NCBI RefSeq assembly: GCF_021398735.1
Contig: NZ_CP090349.1
Location: 1,618,501-1,682,500 of the forward strand
Direction: 5' to 3'
From: Methylobacterium oryzae
Lineage (GTDB): Bacteria > Pseudomonadota > Alphaproteobacteria > Rhizobiales > Beijerinckiaceae
Length of the DNA stretch: 64,000 bases
Position 1 is the stretch's first letter; the number at the start of each line of letters is the position of its first letter. Position numbers and translations under genes: made by a program. Shown one piece after another: positions 1 through 6,957 of this stretch. The notes below the pieces were generated by a model, which saw only the letters and a program-made list of their open reading frames with translations, was not told where the DNA came from and searched no databases.

Positions 1-1
1 C

Positions 2-304
2 GCGATCCAAGCCGAACGCGAGCGCAAGGCCGAGCACGTTGTGGCTGTAGACCCGTCCCGGAACGCCGCCTCTCTGGTGCGTCGGGCCCTTGGCGCCGAC
101 TGGGCGCCCTTTGTCTCGTTCCTGCGGTCCGCTGATCCGGCCCGGCTCAAAGCGCTCCTCCTGAGTATCGAGGCGACCGAGGATGCCAACCGGCAGGCGG
201 CCCAGGTCCGGGAAACGTACGCCGAGACCCGGACTGTGCAGATCGAGACCGCGGCCACCGCGCAAGCCGCTCTCGAACGGCGCGCCGAAGGCCTCGCGGT
301 ATGA
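2..304 (+). CDS. Hypothetical protein of the integrated element (5' end outside window)
   Basis: The reading frame is open from position 2 and runs to TGA at 302-304. The first start codon inside the window is GTG at 41 (87 aa from there), but the upstream codons also read as charged helical residues, so the gene may begin further left. The protein is Ala/Glu/Arg-rich with a hydrophobic middle (WAPFVSFLR) and a long amphipathic C-terminal helix that could form a coiled coil. I do not recognise a family. Its stop overlaps the start of the next small ORF by 4 nt (ATGA), which suggests translational coupling and supports both as genuine genes. It sits in the element that interrupts comM, so it is probably element cargo. 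Confidence 0.5.
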   Translation, partial: AIQAERERKAEHVVAVDPSRNAASLVRRALGADWAPFVSFLRSADPARLKALLLSIEATEDANRQAAQVRETYAETRTVQIETAATAQAALERRAEGLAV

Positions 305-480
305 CGGACGCCATTCTGACCGTGGCCGAGATGCAGGCCGAGGCCGACACCCATCGGCAGATCATGGCCATCCGCAGGGCGGCCAGGATCGAGGCCAAGC
401 GCCAAGCGCGCGAGACCGTCGCCGCCAGATTCACGCTAAAGCCGACCACACCCCCGGCCTCGGCCTCGGCCTCAAGCTGA
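301..480 (+). CDS. Small hypothetical protein (59 aa) coupled to the preceding gene
   Basis: ATG at 301-303 overlaps the upstream stop codon (ATGA), and TGA is at 478-480. The 59-residue product begins MTDAILTVAEMQAEADTHRQ. It is strongly helical and basic in the middle (repeated Ala, Arg, Lys) and ends in a low-complexity Pro/Ala/Ser tail. There is no recognisable domain or signal peptide. The overlap with the upstream frame and the amphipathic pattern are the only evidence for coding. It could be a small DNA- or protein-binding accessory protein of the element, but this is not shown. After its stop there is about 210 bp with nothing I can interpret before the 3' end of the recombinase gene on the other strand. 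Confidence 0.45.
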   Translation: MTDAILTVAEMQAEADTHRQIMAIRRAARIEAKRQARETVAARFTLKPTTPPASASASS

Positions 481-693
481 GCCGTGACTTCATAAGGATG
501 GCTCAGGACGCCTGTGAGGCTCTTTGAGCTACCGATGGCGCTCGTGAGCTGCTGCCGGTCTCTAGCAGACGCCTGGAACGCCAAAATCTCAGATCGGGCG
601 CAAGATCTGCTCGCAGACCGGACGGCGGAAATCGCTTACGGAAGCTCGAGACCCACGATTGTGACCAAAAGCTATACGGTCGTGACGTGGGTC

Positions 694-2469
694 CTAATGC
701 CGATCAGCATCCTTGTCATTCAACGAGATGCCGAGCACTGAAGCCGGCAGCGGACCTTCCTCGAAATTCACCCCCGTTAGGGCTGTGCGCCGCTCAGCGG
801 TGCGGCGGATCACGGCCGGGTGAGCCTCAAGCTCAGCGCGAAGTTCCGGGGGAAGGGCTGCACCCCGGATAATCGGGGGATACGACCAGCCCAGCGCACG
901 CTCAGCCCATTGCTCGGGCACCTTAGCCAAATCCTCGGGCTCCGCAAATTTGATTATGCTACGGCCGCCGCTCGACCAAGCAAATTCCAAGTACCCAGAG
1001 CCGTAGAGCACCCGCACGGAGGAGAAAAGGTGCCGCATCGCGGTGTTCATGCGCCCGATATCCAAGGGTTGAGCTTGCGCCGCCAGACGGAGTTCCGCCC
1101 GTCGATTCAACGATGACGCGTTCTTCGCGATGGCAATACGGCTTACAAGCGCTTTTTCCTTCTCGACTAGCTCCTCCAGCCACCGCTCAACTCGTGCTAA
1201 GCTGAGGCGAACGGCACGGGAATTTTGGCCCGCACCTATCGCCTCCACGAAGTTGTCGCGCCGTAGCTCCTCCTCGCGGATGATCTGCCGGACTTTCGAC
1301 AACTCGGACTCAATTTTTTCTAGGTCGCTCCAAGGCGGCCCGGCCTCCGCAAGCCAGCCAGCGTTCTCGCGAATTCCGTTTTCGACTGCCTGGAGCGAGA
1401 CTGCCCGATACCGGCACTCGCCTCCGCCCTTCGCAAGCGTGCAGACGAGGAACGGCTTGCCGGCCTTCGCCTTCGATCCCTTCGTAACCCTCGTCATTGT
1501 GTTGTTGCACATCGGGCAGCGAGCAAGGCCGCCGACGATGTTACGCACTGCCCTCGAAGCGTGTCGGCCCCGCTGCGGGTTGGCTGAGCCCGCCTTGAGC
1601 GCTTGGATCGAATCGCGCACTTCGGGCGAGATGATCGCCGGAAAATAGCCTTCGATGGGCTCTTGCCGGGTGCGGACCTTGCGCCCGTCAACATGCTCTT
1701 GTGTGTATGGGACCAGCGTCCCGCCGACCGCCGGGTTGGTTAGAATTTTGATGACCGAGGTCCGGTGCCAATGCGTCGCCTTCCGGGAACCGTTGCCGAA
1801 GGGCGGCACACCATCACGATTCAGCGTGGCCGCGATCGAGTGTTCTCCGATCCCCAGGTTCGCCAACCCATAGATGTGCCGGACTACTTCAGCCCGGTCT
1901 TCGCGGACGCGCCATTGGCGGTCAGCCGTCAGCTCCAGCCAGGCCGGGCCGCGGGCTGTGATGGGGCGGGTGTCCGCGGTGGCGCGCTTGTTTTCCCAGG
2001 CAGCCTTCAAGCGACGCGACTTGGTCGCGCTTTCCTCGTTGGAACGGATGAAGATCATCAGGGCGAGCATCAGCGACATGGGATCGTCGTCGATGCTCTC
2101 GGCGGTGTACGCCTTGCCATCACTCAGAGTGACGACGGTGATTCCGGCCTCCACAATGTTTTCGAGGGCTCGCAATGCCTTACGCGCCGCCTGACGCGAG
2201 ATGCGGTCCAAGCTCTCCACCAGGAGGTAGGATCCCTGAGCGACGACGCCGTCTTTGACCGCGGTCAGGAACTCGCCCAGACGACCCGTTTCGGCGTTGC
2301 GCCCGCGGAAGGCCGAGACGCCCAGATCCGCGAAGGTCAACGCCTCATCAAGATCTAGGTCATGCCGAATCGCGTAGTCCCGTGCCAAAGCCGTCTGCCG
2401 CCGAGAGCTGTCGCCCTTAGCCTGCTCAGGCGTCGAAAACCGCAAATAGGAGTACGCCTTCGTCGTCAT
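694..2469 (-). CDS. Large serine recombinase (site-specific integrase)
   Basis: The 591-aa protein has the modular plan of large serine integrases. An N-terminal resolvase domain carries the nucleophile in YLRFSTPEQ (Ser12) and the active-site segment ESLDRISRQ near residues 85-93. A recombinase DNA-binding domain spans about 170-290. A zinc ribbon has cysteines at about 317, 320, 342 and 351, and a charged helical segment near 375-440 is probably the coiled coil. The start is the ATG at 2467-2469, preceded by GGGAGG about 5 nt upstream. The frame stays open upstream only because it reads antisense to comM. The gene starts about 45 bp from the comM junction, so this is probably the enzyme that inserted the element. 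Such enzymes integrate DNA by cutting attP and attB and rotating; excision normally needs a separate directionality factor, which I do not see. Confidence 0.93.
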   Translation of the reverse strand: MTTKAYSYLRFSTPEQAKGDSSRRQTALARDYAIRHDLDLDEALTFADLGVSAFRGRNAETGRLGEFLTAVKDGVVAQGSYLLVESLDRISRQAARKALRALENIVEAGITVVTLSDGKAYTAESIDDDPMSLMLALMIFIRSNEESATKSRRLKAAWENKRATADTRPITARGPAWLELTADRQWRVREDRAEVVRHIYGLANLGIGEHSIAATLNRDGVPPFGNGSRKATHWHRTSVIKILTNPAVGGTLVPYTQEHVDGRKVRTRQEPIEGYFPAIISPEVRDSIQALKAGSANPQRGRHASRAVRNIVGGLARCPMCNNTMTRVTKGSKAKAGKPFLVCTLAKGGGECRYRAVSLQAVENGIRENAGWLAEAGPPWSDLEKIESELSKVRQIIREEELRRDNFVEAIGAGQNSRAVRLSLARVERWLEELVEKEKALVSRIAIAKNASSLNRRAELRLAAQAQPLDIGRMNTAMRHLFSSVRVLYGSGYLEFAWSSGGRSIIKFAEPEDLAKVPEQWAERALGWSYPPIIRGAALPPELRAELEAHPAVIRRTAERRTALTGVNFEEGPLPASVLGISLNDKDADRH

Positions 2470-2499
2470 TGGGCCTCCCAACGCCGCGTTTCGCATGCG

Positions 2500-2526
2500 G
2501 GTCTTCACGTCGTCAACATGTTGATG
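2500..2526. other. Probable attR junction with a 12-bp palindrome
   Basis: ComM-like coding sequence begins abruptly here. The codons just before the ATG at 2518 do not match the family, whereas LMNGPPGSGKS follows perfectly. Bases 2513-2524 read TCAACATGTTGA, a perfect 12-bp palindrome, and matching bases continue at 2510-2511 against 2526-2527. Attachment sites of serine integrases are imperfect inverted repeats around a short crossover core, so this is the best candidate for the recombined site. The exact core cannot be fixed without the left end of the element. Confidence 0.55.
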
Positions 2527-3420
2527 AACGGGCCGCCCGGCTCGGGCAAGTCGATGCTGGCGGCGCGTCTTCCCTCGATCCTGCCGCCGCTCACGCCGCG
2601 CGAGCTGCTCGACATCTCCGTGATCCAGTCGGTGGCGGGCGCGCTGAAGGACGGGGCGCTCTCGAACCGCCGGCCGTTCCGGCAGCCGCACCATTCCGCC
2701 TCGATGGCGGCCCTGGTGGGGGGCGGCCTCGGGGCGCGGCCCGGTGAGGTCTCCCTGGCCCATGGCGGCGTGCTGTTCCTGGACGAGCTCCCCGAATTTT
2801 CCCCGCAGGTGCTCGACAGCCTGCGCCAGCCGATGGAATCCGGGGCGGTGATGATTGCCCGGGCCAACCACCGAATCACCTACCCGGCGCGGTTCCAGCT
2901 GGTCGCGGCGATGAACCCGTGCCGCTGCGGCCACGGTCTCGAACCGGGCTACGCCTGCCGGCGCGGGCCGAACGCGCGCTGCATGGCGCAGTATCAGGCG
3001 CGGATCTCCGGCCCGATGCTCGACCGAATCGACCTGCGCGTCGAGGTGGCGGCGGTGACGGCCGCTGACCTGATCCTGCCCGCGCCGGCCGAGGGCTCCC
3101 GCGAGGCGGCCGCGCGGGTGTCGGCGGCCCGCGCGCTCCAGGGCGCGCGCTACGCCGCGCGCGGCCTGCCGGAATCCACCACCAACGCGACCTGTCCCGC
3201 GACGCTGATCTCGGACGTCGCGAGCCCCGACGCCGACGGGACGGCGCTGATCCGCCAGGCGGCCCAGAGCATGCGCCTCTCCGCCCGCGGCTTCCACCGG
3301 ACGCTGCGCGTCGCCAGGACCCTGGCCGACCTCGACGGCGAGGCGCAGGTCCGCCGGCTCCACCTCGCCGAGGCGCTGTCGTACCGCGGCCGGGGCGACA
3401 GCGCGGCGGCCGCCGCTTGA
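2513..3420 (+). pseudogene. comM: comM/YifB-type Mg-chelatase-like AAA+ ATPase, 3' part, interrupted by the element
   Basis: From about 2513 the plus strand encodes the ATPase part of a ComM/YifB-family protein: Walker A GPPGSGKSM, the segment SVAGALKDG, Walker B GGVLFLDELPEF, AAMNPCRCG, and the C-terminal Mg-chelatase domain ending at 3418-3420. Full-length family members are about 500 aa. The N-terminal Lon-protease-like domain of about 200 residues is missing, because the recombinase element occupies the gene upstream. ATG codons at 2518 and 2524 would allow a fragment of about 300 aa with an intact Walker A, but this is unlikely to be a normal protein. ComM is a helicase that promotes branch migration in natural transformation in other bacteria, so the insertion probably inactivates that function while the element is integrated. 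Confidence 0.85.
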
Positions 3421-5174
3421 GCGCCGGACCGCGCGGCCCGGCCGACCTGACGGTCACGATCGGCCAGCACAGCAGCGCCGGCCGCAAGGCCGCCAACCAG
3501 GATTTCAACGGCGCGCTGGTTCCCGTCCAGCCGGCGCTGGGCCTGAAGGGGATCGCGGTCGCCCTCGCCGACGGGATCAGCAGCAGCGCGGCGGGCGCGG
3601 CGGCGAGCGAGACCGCGGTCAAGGGCTTCCTCAGCGACTACTACGCCACGCCGGACACGTGGTCGGTGAAGACCTCGGCGCAGCGCGTGATCGCGGCCAC
3701 GAATTCCTGGCTCTACGCCGAGACGCGGCGCGGCGCCGATCCGAACGATGCCGACCGGGGCCACGTCACGACCTTCGACGCCCTCGTGCTGAAATCCCGC
3801 GTGGCCCACCTCTTCCACGTGGGCGATGCCCGGATCTGGCGGGTGTCCGGCCGGTCGCTCGAGCAGCTCACCGAGGACCACCGGGTCGTCGTCTCCGCGG
3901 CGGAATCGTATCTCGGCCGCGCCCTCGGAGCGCAGGGCCGCGTCGAGATCGACTACCACGCCGTGGGCGTCGAGGCCGGTGACACCTTCGTGCTGACGAC
4001 GGACGGCATCCACGAGCATGTCCGGCCCCGCGACATGGTCGCGGAGATCGCGCGGGCCGGGACCCTGGATGCGGCCGCGCGGGCGATCGTCGAGATGGCC
4101 CTGGCGGCCGGCAGCCCGGACAACCTGACGATCCAGATCGTGCGGGTCGAGACCGTGCCGGAGGGCGAGCCGGCCGACCTCCTCGGCGAGGCCGACGGTC
4201 TGGACCCGGCGCCGCTCCTCGACCCGCCCGCGGAACTCGACGGCTTCCGGCTGCTGCGGATCCTCCACTCCGGTCCGCGAAGCCGCGTCTACCTGGCGCT
4301 CGAGGCGGAGACCGGTGCGCAGGTCGCGCTGAAGGTGCTGTCGCTGGACCTGCGGGACGATCCCGCCCAGCGGAAGCGCTTCGTCATGGAGGAGTGGATC
4401 GCGCGGCGGATCGACAATCCCCACGTGCTGAAGGCCCATCCCCAGGCCGGCCGCCGCAGCCACCTCTACACGGTGATGCGCTACGTCGAGGGCCAGACCC
4501 TGACCCAGTGGATGCGCGACCACGCGGCGCCCGAGCTGGAGGCGGTGCGGGGGCTCGTCGAGCAGCTCGCCCGGGGCGTGCAGGCCTTCCACCGGCGGGA
4601 GATGGTCCACCAGGACCTGCGGCCCGACAACGTCCTGATCGACGCGGCCGGCACCGTCCAGATCATCGATTTCGGCGCGACCCAGGTCGCCGGCGTCGTC
4701 GAGGGCGACCCGCGGATCGACCCGGCGGAGATCCTGGGCACGGTGCAGTACACGGCGCCGGAGTGCTTCCTCGGCGCCCCGGGGACCGCCCAGTCGGACG
4801 TCTTCGCGGTCGGCGTGATGACCTACCAGATGCTCACGGGGCGGCTGCCCTACGGCGACGCGGTGCCCCGGGCCCGGACGCGCGCGGCGCAGCGGCGGCT
4901 GCGCTACGCGTCGGCGCTGACCGTGCGCCCGCTGCTGCCGGTCTGGGTCGACGGCGCGCTGCGCAGGGCCGTCCATCCCGATCCGCAGCGGCGCTACGCG
5001 ACCGTGTCGGCCTTCGTCCACGACCTGCGCCACCCCAACCCGGCCTTCACGGATGGCCGGCGGGCGTCGCTCCTGGAGCGCGACCCGCTGCTGTTCTGGC
5101 GCCTGCTGTCGCTGGTGCTCGGGCTCGTCGCGCTGGTGCTCGCGGCGATCCTGATCGCCGGCCCGCGTCGGTGA
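3417..5174 (+). CDS. PP2C-type phosphatase / Ser-Thr protein kinase fusion with C-terminal membrane anchor
   Basis: The 585-aa protein joins two opposing activities. Residues about 12-245 are a PP2C phosphatase with the metal-site motifs NQD (28), ADGISS (51), VGDAR (135), TDGIHEH (195) and SPDN (233). Residues about 275-540 are a eukaryotic-like kinase with VALKVL (Lys306), HQDLRPDN in place of HRD, IIDFG (418-420) and a TAPE segment. The glycine loop is degenerate (HSGPRSRVYLA). About 20 hydrophobic residues before RR at the C-terminus are one membrane anchor, putting both domains in the cytoplasm. The chosen start is TTG at 3417, overlapping the comM stop (TTGA); a later start would cut the phosphatase, so an unusual start is likely. 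Such fusions are known in bacteria, some near nitrate-assimilation genes. The substrate is unknown. Confidence 0.88.
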   Translation: MSAGPRGPADLTVTIGQHSSAGRKAANQDFNGALVPVQPALGLKGIAVALADGISSSAAGAAASETAVKGFLSDYYATPDTWSVKTSAQRVIAATNSWLYAETRRGADPNDADRGHVTTFDALVLKSRVAHLFHVGDARIWRVSGRSLEQLTEDHRVVVSAAESYLGRALGAQGRVEIDYHAVGVEAGDTFVLTTDGIHEHVRPRDMVAEIARAGTLDAAARAIVEMALAAGSPDNLTIQIVRVETVPEGEPADLLGEADGLDPAPLLDPPAELDGFRLLRILHSGPRSRVYLALEAETGAQVALKVLSLDLRDDPAQRKRFVMEEWIARRIDNPHVLKAHPQAGRRSHLYTVMRYVEGQTLTQWMRDHAAPELEAVRGLVEQLARGVQAFHRREMVHQDLRPDNVLIDAAGTVQIIDFGATQVAGVVEGDPRIDPAEILGTVQYTAPECFLGAPGTAQSDVFAVGVMTYQMLTGRLPYGDAVPRARTRAAQRRLRYASALTVRPLLPVWVDGALRRAVHPDPQRRYATVSAFVHDLRHPNPAFTDGRRASLLERDPLLFWRLLSLVLGLVALVLAAILIAGPRR

Positions 5175-5189
5175 GCCCCGGCTCGCGTC

Positions 5190-5909
5190 TCAGGGATCCA
5201 GCTCCGGGTAGCGGCGGAAGATGCCGTCCTCGTTGAACGGGATCCGGCGCGCGCTGGCGAGGTAGGCGGCGAGCCGCGGGCGCCGCGCCACGGTCTCGTG
5301 GAGCCGCGCCACCTGCGGGGTTCTCCGGAGGGCCGCGGCGGTCGCCTTGGGGAAGGCGTAGAGCAGGCCGTCGACGAGCTGGAACAGCGACAGGTCGGCG
5401 TAGCAGAGATCCGCGCCGACGAGGCGGCGGCCGCCGTTGGCCGCAAGCACGCGCTCGAAATAGCCTAGATATTTCGGGATGCGCTCGCCCCGGAATTCGG
5501 CCGCCCGGCGCAGCGCCTCGGCCTTCTGATCCGCGTAGTACAGGCCGACGCCGACGGGATGGTGGGTGTCGTGCGCCTCGTCGACCGCGTCGGCGACGGT
5601 GAGCTGGAGCTGATGGGTCCAGATCCGGTCGCGCTCCGACGGGCCCACGAGCCCGAGGCGCGGTCCGAGATAGAGCAGGATCGCGGCGCTCTGCCCGACG
5701 ACGACGTCGCCGTCGCGCAGGAAGGGCGGTGCCAGGGGCGGTCGCGGATCGGCGGGGTCGGACAGTCGGTCGAGCATCGGTCCGATGCCGCCGGAATCGT
5801 CGTCCTGGCGGGCCACGTCGACGTAGTCGGCGCCGGCCTCCTCGAGGGCGAGGCGGACGAACTCGCCGCGCCCCTGGATCATCGGCCAGTAATGGAGCTC
5901 GTAGGGCAT
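5190..5909 (-). CDS. Glutathione S-transferase family protein
   Basis: The 239-aa protein has the two-domain GST plan. An N-terminal thioredoxin-like half begins YELHYWPMIQGRGEFVRLAL, with the Tyr/Trp and GRGE pattern of sigma-like GSTs, and includes the glutathione-binding stretch VVVGQSAAILLYL. The C-terminal helical half contains YADLSLFQLVDGL. It most likely conjugates or reduces electrophiles with glutathione in the cytosol, but the substrate cannot be predicted. It lies 48 bp downstream of a small exported protein on the same strand and may share its transcript. The start ATG at 5907-5909 is the only one that keeps the first beta strand. Confidence 0.85.
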   Translation of the reverse strand: MPYELHYWPMIQGRGEFVRLALEEAGADYVDVARQDDDSGGIGPMLDRLSDPADPRPPLAPPFLRDGDVVVGQSAAILLYLGPRLGLVGPSERDRIWTHQLQLTVADAVDEAHDTHHPVGVGLYYADQKAEALRRAAEFRGERIPKYLGYFERVLAANGGRRLVGADLCYADLSLFQLVDGLLYAFPKATAAALRRTPQVARLHETVARRPRLAAYLASARRIPFNEDGIFRRYPELDP

Positions 5910-5957
5910 CGCCGCCTCCGGGTCGGGGAAGGCGCGGCGACCCCGGACGGTTCCCGC

Positions 5958-6407
5958 TCAGTTGTTCTCGGCCGGCTCCTCCGCCGAGGCCTTCTCGAGC
6001 GGCGGCTCGGCGCTGGCGACGGCCTTGCGGGCGAACATCGGCTGAAGGCGCTCGGCGAGCTGCTGGTCCAGATGCTTGACGTACGCGCCCTTGAAGTAGC
6101 GCTCACCGGTCTTCGCGCCGTAGAGGTTGTCGTGGGTCCGGATCATCGCGGCGACCTCCGGGCGGCACAGGAAGCCCGTGATGCCGACGGCCTCGTACCA
6201 GCGGCCGGCGCGCGCCTCTGCCGTCGCCTTCGGGTTCGACAGCACCGTCTCGGCGAAGCACGCGGTGGCGGCCTGCCGCAGCGGCGCCAACAACTTCTCG
6301 GCCTCCGCCGCGTTCACCTTCGGGGCGGCCGGGTTCCGGTGAGGCCGCGCCTCGGCGGCCGAGACGAGCGCGAGGACGGCGAAGGTGGCGAGGATCGAAG
6401 TCTTCAT
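5958..6407 (-). CDS. Exported hypothetical protein
   Basis: The 149-aa product starts with a clear Sec signal peptide (MKTSILATFAVLALVSAAEA, cleavage probably after AEA). The mature part is helical with two cysteines (ACFAET and GFLCRP) that could form a disulfide, and an acidic Ala/Glu/Pro C-terminal tail. I recognise no family. The GST-like gene follows 48 bp downstream on the same strand. A periplasmic location is inferred from the signal peptide only. Confidence 0.7.
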   Translation of the reverse strand: MKTSILATFAVLALVSAAEARPHRNPAAPKVNAAEAEKLLAPLRQAATACFAETVLSNPKATAEARAGRWYEAVGITGFLCRPEVAAMIRTHDNLYGAKTGERYFKGAYVKHLDQQLAERLQPMFARKAVASAEPPLEKASAEEPAENN

Positions 6408-6542
6408 ACGGGCGGCCTCGTCGGGTGTCCGAACCGTGTTCAGCTCTCGCTCATGATTGCGTCGGGATCGGGGCTGGCGGTTCGGTCCGGGTGCCCGATT
6501 CCGGGCAAGATCCGGGCTGTTTCGCGACGGCCACAGCCGCGC

Positions 6543-6914
6543 TCAGCCGCGCCGCTCCGCGTTCCAGTGTCCCCGGCAGGCGAGGGCCCCGGTCGAGACC
6601 CAGGTTCCGGCACCGAAGCCGTCCGAGCCCAGGCGTCCCCGCACGTCGGCGGTGGCGGCGCCGTTGGAGATCGAGCCGCGGATCGCCCCGTTCCGCGCGA
6701 CGCCACCCTCGACCACGAAGGCGGTCCCGATGAAGCGCGCTCGCCCGCGCTCGATCCGCACCGGGTAGCGGTAGGCGCGGTCGCAGTTCCCCGTCTCGGT
6801 GATGATCTCGACGCTCCAGGTGCCGTCGAACCAATCGGGCAGGGCGGCGCGGGGGGCGGACGCGGCGGGCAGCGTACCGGCGAGGAGCAGGGCGACGGCG
6901 ATGCGGGGCGTCAT
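6543..6914 (-). CDS. Small exported hypothetical protein
   Basis: The 123-aa protein has a signal peptide (MTPRIAVALLLAGTLPAASA) followed by a domain starting DWFDGTWSVEIITETGNCDRAYRYPVRI. It has two cysteines (GNCDRAY and ALACRGHW) and many glycines and beta-type residues, as in small periplasmic beta-barrel-like domains found in Rhizobiales. The open frame extends 42 residues upstream, but those are Arg-rich noise, so the ATG at 6912-6914, which creates the signal peptide, is chosen. It lies 43 bp after the methylmalonyl-CoA mutase gene on the same strand. Function is unknown. Confidence 0.7.
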   Translation of the reverse strand: MTPRIAVALLLAGTLPAASAPRAALPDWFDGTWSVEIITETGNCDRAYRYPVRIERGRARFIGTAFVVEGGVARNGAIRGSISNGAATADVRGRLGSDGFGAGTWVSTGALACRGHWNAERRG

Positions 6915-6957
6915 GCGGATCCGGAGTGCCGTGGGCTTCGGGGAGACCGGCGCCCCG

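Larger units (their letters stand above)
1..2512. mobile_element. Right end of an integrated element carrying a large serine recombinase
   Basis: A large serine recombinase gene ends about 45 bp from the point where a comM-like gene resumes in mid-reading frame. This is the usual geometry of a phage or integrative element whose integrase lies beside its attachment site. The stretch is visibly less GC-rich than the sequence after about 2520 and carries unrecognised small ORFs. Only one end is present. The left end and most of the cargo should lie upstream of the window. The right boundary is placed from where ComM similarity begins, so it is accurate to perhaps 15 bp. comM is a known hotspot for serine-recombinase elements in other bacteria. 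Whether this is a prophage, ICE or simple island cannot be told from what is visible. Confidence 0.8.

Noticed and set aside
514..741. Small plus-strand ORF of 75 codons near the recombinase 3' end
   Set aside because: No ribosome site, no recognisable domain, and it runs into the recombinase 3' end on the other strand; I cannot support it as a gene.
694..3363. A continuous 889-residue minus-strand frame including the recombinase
   Set aside because: Residues before the MTTKAYSYLRF start are the antisense of comM and Arg/Gly-rich; a ribosome site precedes the internal ATG, so the protein starts at 2469.
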